In this document: in pieces, positions 1 to 9,223 of the stretch
Layout: the number at the start of each line of letters is the position of its first letter
How positions within the stretch are numbered: the first letter of the stretch is position 1
Source: Aquisalimonas lutea
GTDB taxonomy: Bacteria > Pseudomonadota > Gammaproteobacteria > Nitrococcales > Aquisalimonadaceae
DNA length: 64,000 nucleotides
Assembly: GCF_030409225.1 (NCBI RefSeq)
Contig: NZ_JAUFPK010000001.1
Span: forward strand, 1,336,730-1,400,729
Direction: 5' to 3'
Made by a program: the position numbers and the translations under genes
The notes under the pieces: model-generated
Seen by the model: only the letters and a program-made list of their open reading frames with translations
Told to the model about the DNA's origin: nothing
Database searches by the model: none

Positions 1-749
1 CCTACCATATCCTCAGGGACCGGCGCACTCTCCGATAATACACTGACTCCCCCTCCGGGAGGGCGCTCTCGGATGCGCGTGTGCGAGAAATACCGCGTTT
101 CCTCTCCCGGTACGTGAAAGGAGAATACTCCGGCCCCGTGGCCGGGAATGAATTGTTGCAGCAGCCAGGGGAAACGGCGAAAACTCTCCGATTGCTGATG
201 AATTCGCGTCAAGGATTTCTCTGAGTCCGCAACCTTCACGCTGGTGGTCAGCCAGCCATTGCCGTCCAGTATCCTCGAGCGATACGGCTTCATGACTACG
301 GGAAAGCCGAGATTGCGAGCATCCGAGAGCGGATCAGAGCCCGGCTCCATCCAGACCGTTTCAGGAATCGTGAGGTTGGCGTGCGAGGCTCGAGCAAAAA
401 GGCGGCCCTTGTCCGACAGTTCTTCAAATGCCGGGAACGTCGGTAAGTAGTGGTGGACGTTTTGCAATTGCTGCGAGGCTTGACACAACAGATACGTGGT
501 CACTTCCGTGCAGGGAATGATGACATCCGCATCCCCCTTGTCGACGATGGCCACAACGAAATCGATGAAAGCGGATGGCGAGCTATAGGGGTCGGGGTAC
601 GCCAGCCGGCGCGTTGCGAATCGTGATGCACCTGCCAGGCTCGCTGATCCGGTATCGGCGGCGATGACCCTGTGCCCGAGCTTCCCCAGGGAGCGGGTAA
701 CCGCAAGGGCGCTTCGCTCGTTGGCGTCAAGGACCAGTATCTCGTGCAT
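1..749 (-). CDS. ATP-grasp domain protein, C-terminus cut by window edge
   Basis: The reading frame opens at ATG 749 (upstream GAGG at about 8 bases) and stays open to base 1, giving 249 residues with no stop. The first about 110 residues look like the Rossmann-like pre-ATP-grasp domain (start MHEILVLDANERSALAV). ATP-grasp signatures follow: VVMKPYRS at about 158, QFIPGHGAGVF at about 200 and RIRERPPGGGVSVL at about 225. Proteins of this type ligate a carboxylate to an amine using ATP and are common in exopolysaccharide loci. The gene is divergent from the phosphatase gene at 846 and shares its 96-bp intergenic space. The exact substrate cannot be told, and the C-terminal catalytic part is outside the window. 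Confidence 0.85.
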   Translation of the reverse strand, partial: MHEILVLDANERSALAVTRSLGKLGHRVIAADTGSASLAGASRFATRRLAYPDPYSSPSAFIDFVVAIVDKGDADVIIPCTEVTTYLLCQASQQLQNVHHYLPTFPAFEELSDKGRLFARASHANLTIPETVWMEPGSDPLSDARNLGFPVVMKPYRSRILDGNGWLTTSVKVADSEKSLTRIHQQSESFRRFPWLLQQFIPGHGAGVFSFHVPGEETRYFSHTRIRERPPGGGVSVLSESAPVPEDMV

Positions 750-845
750 CCGTGTGCCTCGGTAAGATCAGTAAGAACTGGGAAGCGACTGGGCATGGGT
801 GGTAGATTCTTTAACTCGGCGGCAGTATGGCGAAACCAAACACCG

Positions 846-1439
846 ATGACTAGAACCAGCGCTGCTTTCCAGCGGATGATCGAACTCAGCTCAAGCGGTA
901 GCTGGCGTAAGCGCGCCCGTGTCTCTCGCGCGACGTTGTGGTGGATGCTCGGTGGCTATCGGGACTATTGGGACGTTGATTGGGGCCGGGTTGCTCGAGT
1001 GGTGTTCGTGTGTTCCGGCAACGTCTGTCGTAGCCCCTACGCGGAGTATCGGGCGAGCTTGCTTGGAGTGGATTCAACCTCGTTCGGGCTGCATGCGACC
1101 AGTGGCCTGAGAGTGGATGACACGGCGCTGGCGATCGCCGCACGGCGTGGAGTTAACATGGAGACAGCCCTGACGCGGCGGGCCGAGGATGTCGCGTTTG
1201 ACCCTGCGGATTTATTGATTGCGATGACGCCCGCCTATGCGTCCGCGGTTCGGAACATCTCCAGGGAGGTGGGGAGCCAGGTCACCCTCCTGGGACTTTG
1301 GGGTGGTCTGCACATTCCCTATTTACCGGATCCATTCGGCGCCTCTCCGGAAGTCTTTGAACGCTGCTATGGGTTCATTGACATTGCTCTGGAGGATGTC
1401 TGCCACCGCATGAAAATGTCGCGTTTGCAGGCATCCTGA
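846..1439 (+). CDS. Low-molecular-weight protein tyrosine phosphatase (Wzb/Etp-like)
   Basis: This cytoplasmic phosphatase of 197 residues probably removes phosphate from the tyrosine-rich tail of the autokinase encoded at 9224-10153. The P-loop C-x5-R-S is visible as VCSGNVCRS (C56 to R62 from this start) and the general-acid motif DPF lies in LPDPFG near residue 162. An N-terminal extension of about 50 residues precedes the core, longer than the usual 150-residue enzyme. I chose ATG 846 because upstream codons run into the divergent ATP-grasp gene; ATG 876 is an alternative. The gene ends 10 bp from the convergent glycosyltransferase stop. Confidence 0.85.
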   Translation: MTRTSAAFQRMIELSSSGSWRKRARVSRATLWWMLGGYRDYWDVDWGRVARVVFVCSGNVCRSPYAEYRASLLGVDSTSFGLHATSGLRVDDTALAIAARRGVNMETALTRRAEDVAFDPADLLIAMTPAYASAVRNISREVGSQVTLLGLWGGLHIPYLPDPFGASPEVFERCYGFIDIALEDVCHRMKMSRLQAS

Positions 1440-1449
1440 TGATGGCACT

Positions 1450-2595
1450 TCAGCCGTTCTTTCTCGCTTCATATATCTGTCGGTGCCTTTCGGCACAAAC
1501 GTCGGCGTCGTAGAGCTCAGCGCGCGCACGCAGGGACTCGGGTGAAAAGGCGCCGGCGATCAATCGCTCCCTGAGGTCGATGAGTTTCGCAGCAAAGGTG
1601 GCCGGACAGTCGCCATTAATGCATAGCTCGGCAAACGCATCTCCGAGCACTAAAGGAATTTCGCCCACGCAACGTGCAATGACGGGTTTTCCGAGGGCCA
1701 AAGCTTCCAAGAGGTTGGTTGGTAACCCTTCGTGATCGGAGGCGATTAGCAGGGCATCGTGCCGATTGAGCTCAGAGAGCAGGTTTGTGCTGAAGCCGCG
1801 GAATACCAGCATGCCCTCGGGCAACTCGTCCCGTACCCGCGCCTCGAGTATTTCCCGAAGGGGGCCGTCGCCATAGATGACAAAGCGGAATTTGCCCGGT
1901 GCCTGGAGTGATAGGGTTCTCGCTATGTCGATGACCAGATCAATGCGTTTCACCGGTACAAGGCGACCCACCACGGCAATATCCATCGCGCGATCTTGAA
2001 GTGCCACGGATTCCGGACGAGTTGCCAAGTCCGTGGCGGTGGCCAGATCGATTCCGTTCGGAATCACCGTGACCTTCCGTCGCGGAAACGTGCCTCGCAG
2101 CTCGTCGCCGAGCACCTCGCTGACAGCGACGATGTCTCGCTGCAGGTAACGGGCGGTCATTCGGTCCGCAGTACGTAGCATGTATCGTCGGGCATCCCAG
2201 CGACGAATTCTGTGCTCGCTGCGGCCGTGTACCGTGCGCAGGGAAATAGCGCCGCAGATTCGGGCCGCGACGCCACCGAGAATATGCTCCTTGAGTCGAT
2301 GAGTGTGAACAATCCCGACCCGTTCCCGCCGGATAATCGCCACAAGCTCCCGGAAAATGCGCCACCCCGACAGGCGCCGCTCGTCCAGTACCGTGATCTG
2401 CACCCCGGCCGCACGGAGCCGTTCCGCGAGCTCCCCGTCGTTGAGTAATACGGCATGGGGTCGGATGCCGTCCATCCGCTGCAGCCGCACGAGGAGATTG
2501 TAGATCTGTACCTCGGCGCCGGCCCACAGATCCCCGGAGGCCAGGTGTAGGCAGCGGATCTCCTGCCCGCTTGTGCTGGAGGGGCGGTCATCCAT
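1450..2595 (-). CDS. Family 4 glycosyltransferase
   Basis: A 381-residue GT-B glycosyltransferase, expected to add a sugar to a lipid-linked polysaccharide precursor at the inner face of the cytoplasmic membrane. The N-terminal acceptor domain shows the glycine-rich start LASGDLWAGAEVQIYNLL. The C-terminal donor domain has VAVVGRLVPVKRIDLVIDIA-type sequence and the E-x7-E signature in SDHEGLPTNLLEAL. Its start overlaps the stop of the aminotransferase-like gene by 8 bp, so translation is probably coupled. The donor sugar cannot be read from sequence. Confidence 0.9.
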   Translation of the reverse strand: MDDRPSSTSGQEIRCLHLASGDLWAGAEVQIYNLLVRLQRMDGIRPHAVLLNDGELAERLRAAGVQITVLDERRLSGWRIFRELVAIIRRERVGIVHTHRLKEHILGGVAARICGAISLRTVHGRSEHRIRRWDARRYMLRTADRMTARYLQRDIVAVSEVLGDELRGTFPRRKVTVIPNGIDLATATDLATRPESVALQDRAMDIAVVGRLVPVKRIDLVIDIARTLSLQAPGKFRFVIYGDGPLREILEARVRDELPEGMLVFRGFSTNLLSELNRHDALLIASDHEGLPTNLLEALALGKPVIARCVGEIPLVLGDAFAELCINGDCPATFAAKLIDLRERLIAGAFSPESLRARAELYDADVCAERHRQIYEARKNG

Positions 2596-3730
2596 CGCTG
2601 GTGTCCTGTTCCCGTGTTAGCCGGGCCATGATCCGCTTCATTGCGTCCACATCCGCCGGCGCGACATCCTCGTGGGTTGGTAGGGTGAGAAGGCGCTGCC
2701 CGAAAGAGCGGGCGTTGGGTACCTCTGGGTTCCCGCTAAACATGTCTTCGCTCACGCCTTCGATCTCCGGCAGTGGTCGGGCATAGAGGACGGACGCCCC
2801 GAGCCCCGCCTTCTGCATGTGGGCGACGGTTCTCTCTCTCAGCTCGGGAGTACTGCAAAGCACCGGGTAGCGCAGCAGGCGTTGTTCCGGTGGCGTACCA
2901 CAGAGCGTGGGGAGATCCAGGTAGTGGGTATTACCAAGGCTACCCAGGAACGCGTGGAGCCGCTTTTGCATCTCCGGTGCGGGCTGCCGCTGCCCGTGGG
3001 TGTTGGCATTGATGTAGGCCCCGAGCCAGGGGGGCGCCCCGTGGATGTGGCTGAGGGGCTCGTACCGTGTGGCGCCCAACTCCAGCCAGGGCATGGCCTG
3101 CGGGATCCAGTACAGGTGCGGATGGGCCAGCAGATTGTAGAGCCTCGCCTTGAGCCGGAATGTCCACTCAGCCGAGTTGTCGGGGGACGGCGCGACGGTT
3201 GGCGGCGCCTCCCGTGTCCGCAGCACTGCACCGCCTCCGAGCAGGCTGACCGGCTTGCCGCGGCCGAAGCTCAGGACCACTGTGTCCGCTGTGGTGCTGA
3301 TGCCGTCGACGAAGGACTGGGCGCAGTCGTAGACCAGTGGCACATTATGGCGGGATAGGATGCCGCGCAGTTGCTCGATGCGCTCGGGGATGCCGAGGAA
3401 GTTCACCGCGATAACGGCGGCGGTGCTGTCGGTAATCGATGCCTCCAGTGCCGCCAGATCCATCCAGGGCCGGTTCGACTCCAAATCGACCATGCGGGTG
3501 CGGGCCCCGACATGCTGCGTGGCAGCGAGAAGATCCGGGCATGCGTAAGCGGGCATCAGAACTTCCGGTACGTTCCTCTTGGCGCCAGTCACGAAGATGG
3601 TGAGGGCCGCGGCGAGGGCGCTGGTGCCGGAATCGTACAGAGTGAGGCGCCTGCTTCCGGGCAACCAGGAGTTATCCCCGTCGCGCTGCAGCCGGATGCG
3701 GTCTCCCGCTGGTCGTAGTGCCCGCCGCAT
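2588..3730 (-). CDS. DegT/DnrJ/EryC1-family aminotransferase-like protein
   Basis: About 380 residues of the PLP-dependent sugar aminotransferase fold. Seen are LYDSGTSALAAAL near the N-terminus, an LVYDCAQS segment (D and Q of the cofactor pocket), and SFGRGKPVSLLGGGAV, where K is the likely Schiff-base lysine, although the context differs from the classical SFhxxK motif. The family converts keto-sugars to amino-sugars. The frame is open much further upstream, but that part overlaps the GT2 gene. ATG 3730 directly follows the GT2 stop; ATG 3754 is also possible. Confidence 0.75.
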   Translation of the reverse strand: MRRALRPAGDRIRLQRDGDNSWLPGSRRLTLYDSGTSALAAALTIFVTGAKRNVPEVLMPAYACPDLLAATQHVGARTRMVDLESNRPWMDLAALEASITDSTAAVIAVNFLGIPERIEQLRGILSRHNVPLVYDCAQSFVDGISTTADTVVLSFGRGKPVSLLGGGAVLRTREAPPTVAPSPDNSAEWTFRLKARLYNLLAHPHLYWIPQAMPWLELGATRYEPLSHIHGAPPWLGAYINANTHGQRQPAPEMQKRLHAFLGSLGNTHYLDLPTLCGTPPEQRLLRYPVLCSTPELRERTVAHMQKAGLGASVLYARPLPEIEGVSEDMFSGNPEVPNARSFGQRLLTLPTHEDVAPADVDAMKRIMARLTREQDTSDG

Positions 3731-3732
3731 GG

Positions 3733-4878
3733 TCACCGTCGCGTCGGCTTCCATACCGTAACCCGCTCGCCTTTCAGGTAGCGCAGCGTCGCGTGCATGA
3801 TGGCGATGTTCGCCTGGCAGAAGAAAAAGGCAATACGTACGGCGGCAATCGACTGTGCGGCAGGAACAAAGTAACCGACAAGCGCCGCACCGTAGAACAT
3901 TAGCTGGCCACCGAGCAGGATCGCCGTGAATCCGCTTGTGTTCCCGGCGATTGCACTGACGATGAAAAGGAGGGCCAGGAACCACGGTGTTGCCCAGCGC
4001 GCCACCTTGTGGCTCCAGACCTGCCAGGAGAAAAGGCCGAATCGCCGAGGGTTCAATACGTCTGACCGCTTCGCAAGGGCTGCCATGCCACGGAGAACGG
4101 TCCTGACTTTGCGGCCATATTCGGCTTTCGGATCCTTGACGTCGTGATAATAGCCGCGGGCCCGGGGCGAACTGATGGCCTTCAGGCCATGGCCAACCGC
4201 GTTCAGCGCAACATTGAAGTCGCTCGGGACGGTGATATCCCAATCCGTGCAGACGTCGCGGCGGACCGCGAAAAAGCTCCCGCTCAAGCCGACCAGGCTG
4301 AAAACCCGGGATTCCAGTCTCCGCAGCCACATCTCGTAGCGAACATACAGGCCTTCGCCGGCGATAGAGCCGTCTTGTGTCAAAAACGAGTCCTCGCTGG
4401 AGACGGCCCCGACTTCCGGGTCGGCAAACGGTGCCACAATGTTCGTCACTGCGTCAGGCAGGAGTGTGGTACCCACATCGGAGAAGACCAGGATGTTGCC
4501 GTTGGCTGCTGAGATCGCAAGTGACTGAGCGTTCTCTTTGCCCAGGCGTTCTTCGGCCCGCACGAGTCTGACGCCGTGCTCCCGGTACTGTCTTACGATC
4601 GTGTCAGTGGCGTCCGTCGAAGTATCAGACGCGACAATGATCTCCAGGCGGTCTTTCGGGTAGTCACAGCGCAGACACTCATCCAGTTTGGCTGCGATGC
4701 GCCTTTCTTCGTTGTGCGCTGTGATAATCAGAGAGACGCGGGGCAGGTCACTGGGAATTTCAGAGGTGTCTCTAACCGGTTTTCCGCCACCTTTGGACAT
4801 GATCAGGAGGATGCCTGGGTAGCCGAAGTAGCTATAGACCGCTAGTAGAAGGAGTGCACTCAGAAGGAGTTCCAGCAT
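3733..4878 (-). CDS. Membrane-anchored family 2 glycosyltransferase
   Basis: A 381-residue inner-membrane protein. Residues 1-25 form a signal anchor (LELLLSALLLLAVYSYFGYP). A GT-A domain follows with VSLIITAHNEERRI, IIVASDTSTDATD and LVFSDVGTTLLPDAV, which occupies the place of the metal-binding DxD. Two to three hydrophobic helices close the protein. This is the arrangement of processive or polymer-priming GT2 enzymes of exopolysaccharide loci. The stop lies 2 bp before the next start, so it is in one operon with the genes at 2588 and 1450. Confidence 0.9.
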   Translation of the reverse strand: MLELLLSALLLLAVYSYFGYPGILLIMSKGGGKPVRDTSEIPSDLPRVSLIITAHNEERRIAAKLDECLRCDYPKDRLEIIVASDTSTDATDTIVRQYREHGVRLVRAEERLGKENAQSLAISAANGNILVFSDVGTTLLPDAVTNIVAPFADPEVGAVSSEDSFLTQDGSIAGEGLYVRYEMWLRRLESRVFSLVGLSGSFFAVRRDVCTDWDITVPSDFNVALNAVGHGLKAISSPRARGYYHDVKDPKAEYGRKVRTVLRGMAALAKRSDVLNPRRFGLFSWQVWSHKVARWATPWFLALLFIVSAIAGNTSGFTAILLGGQLMFYGAALVGYFVPAAQSIAAVRIAFFFCQANIAIMHATLRYLKGERVTVWKPTRR

Positions 4879-4923
4879 TCGGATAGATTCTTTCGTTTTA
4901 TGGGTTGGACGATTTTCCGTGCT

Positions 4924-6012
4924 TCAATTGCGGGTGAGACGCCGGATGCTTCTCCCCAAAACTCTCGTGACGCCTGCTGCAATCGGGTGGGGCTCGAGCT
5001 CGAACTCCTCGGCAACGCGCACGACGTTCCGACTGAAGCGCTGTTTGAATGCGCTTATGTTGGCCATCGGCGAGTGGTCATGCGTGATTCCGCCGAAATC
5101 GAACATTACGTGCCCTGACTGATAGGCCCACCGTATGAGATCCCACATTGGCCCATAACCCAAGGGTATACTCCTCCCGTCCGGGCGTGTGGATGCGGCC
5201 GCCCGGTACTCCACATGATCACCGTGTGAGACGCCGAGGGCAAAGGCCAGGATGGCGTTCCCGGCAGTCGGATCCATCAACACACTGATTCGCACGGCAT
5301 CGGGATGGGCTGCTGCGGCCTCCAGCCAGCGCGCCCAATGCTGTATTGGGTAGGTTCCTTGGGTGCGCCTTCGCGTTTCGGCTTCAATACGGACCAACTC
5401 AGGCGAGAGGCCGGATGAGAAGATTGGTGCGACAGTCAAGCCCCGCCTCTCGATCCGCCGGACATCGCGCCGTGCGGTTGACCCCAGGCTCAGGAAAAGG
5501 GCTTCCTCGCACGGATAATCGAGGTTAATGAGGGTTGTGTTCGTGTAATTTTCGGTAGTCCTGGCCGGTGAGAAGCCCTTTTGAACGACCAGTTCGCGCA
5601 GCCGCTGGCGGTGATTCGCATCCCAATCGAACAGTCGTAGCCGACAACGCAAGACAGGGTACTCGTGACTGGCTGTAACCAGCGCCTCAAGGCAGGCTTT
5701 GGCCTTGTTCAACTCCAGGCCACGACCGAAGCGAGGGACACGCCAGATGGAATAAAGAGGGAGCAGGCGGCTACGGGAGGATCGCAGGGCCAGCCAGGGC
5801 TGGGCATCATCGCCCTCCGGCCCCAGTGTCAGTGCCAAGAGGTTATCGGATCCGCTTTCGCCGGAACTGCCGGGTGCAAACAGGGCCGCATCGATCGGCA
5901 CCGCCTCGCCGTTGCGACGTGCGACCTGAAATCTTTGATCGTGCTCTGCGGCGCTCAGCCATCTCAATGTCGCCCGATCTCGAAGTAATGCGCCTCGTCG
6001 TTTAACCAGCAT
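4924..6012 (-). CDS. FemAB-like GNAT acyltransferase of exosortase locus
   Basis: A 362-residue protein matching the FemAB/GNAT type that regularly accompanies XrtA (EpsH) exosortases. The second half carries the acetyltransferase core, ending with YGPMWDLIRWAYQSGHVMFDFGGI and AFKQRFSRNVV, the typical C-terminal signature of these peptidyl- or acyltransferases. Its start overlaps the exosortase stop by 11 bp, which argues for translational coupling. The substrate is unknown; a role in decorating surface polysaccharide or sorted proteins is inference. Confidence 0.8.
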   Translation of the reverse strand: MLVKRRGALLRDRATLRWLSAAEHDQRFQVARRNGEAVPIDAALFAPGSSGESGSDNLLALTLGPEGDDAQPWLALRSSRSRLLPLYSIWRVPRFGRGLELNKAKACLEALVTASHEYPVLRCRLRLFDWDANHRQRLRELVVQKGFSPARTTENYTNTTLINLDYPCEEALFLSLGSTARRDVRRIERRGLTVAPIFSSGLSPELVRIEAETRRRTQGTYPIQHWARWLEAAAAHPDAVRISVLMDPTAGNAILAFALGVSHGDHVEYRAAASTRPDGRSIPLGYGPMWDLIRWAYQSGHVMFDFGGITHDHSPMANISAFKQRFSRNVVRVAEEFELEPHPIAAGVTRVLGRSIRRLTRN

Positions 6013-7534
6013 TCAGTGTGCTCTGAATGATGGCAGCCGGGGCGTCGCTCCGCAGTAGAGAGCGTAGCGTTGCCAGCGCGTCCTGGCAGTCTCCGTCGGC
6101 GCATGGAATGGACAGGGTCACTAGGCTTCCGTCCTGCCGTCCTGTAAGGGCGCCTTGGAGCATGTTCACTTTCACCATGAGCCGGTTGTGGGTCCAGTGG
6201 TCGGCGACCTCGTAGCCATAACCAACGCCAACGGATTGGTTGCGGTGCCGGTGCTCAAGTACCATCAAACCCCAGGATCCACCTCCATTGACTTCCTCGC
6301 TGCTGTGCTCGCGGACACGCCACTCGCCGGAGTCATAGAGCCGATTGTTGTACTGGACGAGTTCGCTGCCTTGGGTTTGAGTGGCGTAGTACCAGATGCC
6401 GAGATCTAGATGGTTTCCATCGTTTGTATAGGTTGCCGTCACGGTCCTATCTGCACCATGCATCTGCGGGCGCCAGGCACTTCGTGGCACATTGTCGTGC
6501 AGTTTCCAGCCGCCGATGGATTCTGGGGGGTTGATGCGGGTGTCTCCGGATGCTGGCTGCGCGGACACACCGAGGTAGGTCATCGGTCCCGCGACGACAA
6601 ACACGAGCAGGGCGCTGACGATGGCCGAGCGCCCAAGCGGGTTGCTTGAGCGGCGTGCGTTGGCTGTCGGATCAGAGATGGGGGACTGCACCGGCGAGCG
6701 ATGCATCAGCCGATTCGCAATGAAGAAAAACGGCACTAGTACCACCACGAACAGAATCCAGCCGAACAATTCGTGGTTGTCGACAAGGCCACTCTGCATT
6801 TCTGTCTCGTAGCCCACGAGAATGATGACGAAGATCCGCACCCAGTTGACCAAGAGCCCCATCGCAATCGCGGTGGCGTGCAGGATCAGCCACTCCCGGA
6901 CGCGTGTGAAGTTCAAGGCGCTGAACAGTGTGGCCAACGTGAGTGCGATAACCAGGTATCGCAGCCCCGAGCAGGCGTCACCTACTTCGAATATCCCCAC
7001 ATCCAGGAGGTGAATGAAGGCTCCATCCACCCGGAAATGAATGCCACGAAAACCCAATAGGAACTGATTGACTTCTACAGCGGCGTAAACCAAGGGTTCG
7101 GTGAGGACGTTCCAGACCGGGATGGCATAGTAGATGAACCCGATCGGCAATGCCAGGTGCCAGCCTGCGCGCCAGCCTAGGAGTGCAACGATGACGGCCC
7201 ACCAGAGGAAAACCACACCGAGCTGTTGAAGAATCTGGACATTGACAACGTTTGCGAGGGTGATGGAAAGCGAGGTGAGCGCTGCCAACAAGACGCCGAG
7301 GACACTGGGGTTGAGGCCGAATCGCCGATCACGGAATACGCGGTAGAGCAGGAACAAGGATAGCCCGAAAACGAAGAAACCGTGGGAGTAGGCTTGATCA
7401 AATAAGAGCCATCGGTTACGCAGGGCACTGACCGGCTCCCAGAACACCAGCGTCACCAAGGCAAGCGCGGCTATCGCAACGGCGACGTCGGCGCGGAGGA
7501 GGGGCTGGCGGATTGAGGTCTGGGTTGTGGCCAT
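6002..7534 (-). CDS. xrtA: Exosortase (EpsH/XrtA type) fused to EpsI domain
   Basis: A 510-residue polytopic inner-membrane protein. Residues 1-275 contain about eight hydrophobic helices and the exosortase triad: Cys188 in GDACSGLRYL, Arg233 in NWVRIF and His254 in DNHELFGW. Residues about 330-510 form a periplasmic EpsI (DUF3485) domain, recognisable by SIGGWKL and DLGIWYYATQTQGSELVQYNN. Exosortases process proteins with C-terminal PEP-CTERM tails and are encoded in exopolysaccharide loci. In many genomes EpsI is a separate gene; here both are one reading frame. No PEP-CTERM substrate is seen in the window. A 113-bp gap separates it from the outer-membrane gene upstream. Confidence 0.93.
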   Translation of the reverse strand: MATTQTSIRQPLLRADVAVAIAALALVTLVFWEPVSALRNRWLLFDQAYSHGFFVFGLSLFLLYRVFRDRRFGLNPSVLGVLLAALTSLSITLANVVNVQILQQLGVVFLWWAVIVALLGWRAGWHLALPIGFIYYAIPVWNVLTEPLVYAAVEVNQFLLGFRGIHFRVDGAFIHLLDVGIFEVGDACSGLRYLVIALTLATLFSALNFTRVREWLILHATAIAMGLLVNWVRIFVIILVGYETEMQSGLVDNHELFGWILFVVVLVPFFFIANRLMHRSPVQSPISDPTANARRSSNPLGRSAIVSALLVFVVAGPMTYLGVSAQPASGDTRINPPESIGGWKLHDNVPRSAWRPQMHGADRTVTATYTNDGNHLDLGIWYYATQTQGSELVQYNNRLYDSGEWRVREHSSEEVNGGGSWGLMVLEHRHRNQSVGVGYGYEVADHWTHNRLMVKVNMLQGALTGRQDGSLVTLSIPCADGDCQDALATLRSLLRSDAPAAIIQSTLNAG

Positions 7535-7647
7535 GGCCGGTATTGTCCGGTTAGTTCATGTGTGGTTTCTTGCATCCCACGTCATTATTTTACACCGCTC
7601 GCGATAATGGCGATTTCATCGAATGACGGTGATCCATTGGAGCAGCA

Positions 7648-9207
7648 TTAGAACAGTCTTGTTAGCTCCAAGGTGATGGCGTTTTCAACGTATTCGCGGT
7701 CGGCAGTATCGGATATGCGGTCCTGGCGGCGGATGGTGGCACCGGCCTGGGTTCTGCGATCGAGCATTCTCGCGATGCTCAGGCGTGCGCCGCGCAGGGT
7801 GTCGAGTTCACCGTCGCGGTTGTCGATGCGCTCCCAGGTGAGTCTGGGTGTCAGTGTCGTGCGCGGGGCGAAGCGCCACTGCCAGGAGGCGTTGACGCCG
7901 TAGCGGCGACGCTCTTCCTCCGAGATCACCAGTTCCCGGCGGTCGTCGTACGCGGTGACGCGGAAGGTGGAGAGACCGGTTTCGTAGGTGCCCGAGGCGG
8001 TCAGGCGCTTAGTGATGGTGAGTTCCGGTTCCGGAACGTCGATCAGGCCGAATTCCTCCAGTTCCTGTATGTACTGGGGGACGCCTGCGCCGACGCGCTC
8101 CGGGATTTCCTGAGTCTCGCGGTAGTCGAGGCTTGCGGTGAAGCGCCCGCTTCGGCGGCTGATAGCGGCGAAGTAGGTTTCGCCGAAGAAACGCTCACCG
8201 AAGCGGGCCTCGACGCTGGTGCGCGCGTCGCTCCAGCGGAAGCCGGCCTCCCAGTACTCGTTGCCGAAGCGGTCGCGGGTGCCGTCGGCGCGGTTCACCG
8301 TCTCCAGTCCGCCCCGGGCCAACAGGGTCAGGCGGCCGATGGCGCGGTAGCCCAGCTCGATGAAGGCGTCGTCGAAGTAGGTGGGATCGTCGAGATCATC
8401 CCGGGTTACCCGCTCGGTGCGGATGTTGCCCTGCCAGGAGAACGGATCCGCCGCGCCGGGGCTAGTTACGTTGAAGCTACCGATATGGCGTGTGGTGTCC
8501 GAAGCGTCGTCAAACATCCTTCGCCGGAATTCGTAGCGGGTCACCGAATCGCCCAGTGGCCCTAGGTCCTGGAACGCATAGGGGCTGGCCCGCAGGGTGG
8601 TGGTGTCCTGCCGGTTGCCGGTAACGAGTTCGTTGTCTTCCGTAAAGGCGCCGTTGATGGTCCTGGGCTGCTGATCGAAGCGGCCGGCTAGGTCCAGGAA
8701 CAGCACATCCTGCACCAGAGTGGTGGTGTTGTTCACGTTGGCGGAGTGGAAGACATCGTTTCGGTCAGAGTCCTCCCAGTAGTGGAGGAGCTGGGCCTGA
8801 TAGTCCACCTGGGTGCGCATGCGGGGCCCTACGTGGCAGAAGCTTAACGCCGGAATGATCTGGGTGATGTGGTCGGACTCTTCCTCGCCCTCCGGTGCCA
8901 GCGTGACGTTATCAGTGTAGGTCTGCCGGGCCGTGAGCGAGGGGGCGAACAGATAGGGCTGGCCTTGACGGTCGCTGATGTACTGCTCGGACAGGCCGCT
9001 GTCGCGGTCCCGCCCGCCGGGAAGGGGCAGGCGGCAGCCGGCGAGGGTCTCGGGGAGTTCCTGATCGTCGGCGAGTGCGCCCCGGAGTTCACCGCGGGTC
9101 TGGGATGCAGCGGGCTGGGCCGCTAGGGCAGCGAATCCCACGGCCGTCAGTGCGCAGGCGGCGGCGATACGGATAAAACTGCCAGTGGTAGCTGTGTTTG
9201 CACCCAT
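7648..9207 (-). CDS. Exosortase-associated outer-membrane beta-barrel protein (TIGR03016-like)
   Basis: A 519-residue exported protein. ATG 9207 is preferred because AAGGGC lies 9 bases upstream, just after the kinase stop; a longer open frame upstream only shadows the kinase gene. Residues 1-37 are a signal peptide with an AAQPAASQ cleavage region. The remainder has alternating aromatic and polar residues typical of a beta-barrel (for example PSLTARQTYTDNVTL) and ends with a terminal aromatic, LTRLF. The family is found in exosortase/polysaccharide loci and probably helps export the polymer across the outer membrane. Confidence 0.85.
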   Translation of the reverse strand: MGANTATTGSFIRIAAACALTAVGFAALAAQPAASQTRGELRGALADDQELPETLAGCRLPLPGGRDRDSGLSEQYISDRQGQPYLFAPSLTARQTYTDNVTLAPEGEEESDHITQIIPALSFCHVGPRMRTQVDYQAQLLHYWEDSDRNDVFHSANVNNTTTLVQDVLFLDLAGRFDQQPRTINGAFTEDNELVTGNRQDTTTLRASPYAFQDLGPLGDSVTRYEFRRRMFDDASDTTRHIGSFNVTSPGAADPFSWQGNIRTERVTRDDLDDPTYFDDAFIELGYRAIGRLTLLARGGLETVNRADGTRDRFGNEYWEAGFRWSDARTSVEARFGERFFGETYFAAISRRSGRFTASLDYRETQEIPERVGAGVPQYIQELEEFGLIDVPEPELTITKRLTASGTYETGLSTFRVTAYDDRRELVISEEERRRYGVNASWQWRFAPRTTLTPRLTWERIDNRDGELDTLRGARLSIARMLDRRTQAGATIRRQDRISDTADREYVENAITLELTRLF

Positions 9208-9223
9208 GGACGCGTTGCCCTTG

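Noticed and set aside
2588..4330. A 580-codon frame continuing upstream of the aminotransferase-like gene
   Set aside because: The first about 200 codons lie in the shadow of the GT2 gene and have no protein-like pattern; the family start is at about 3730-3754.
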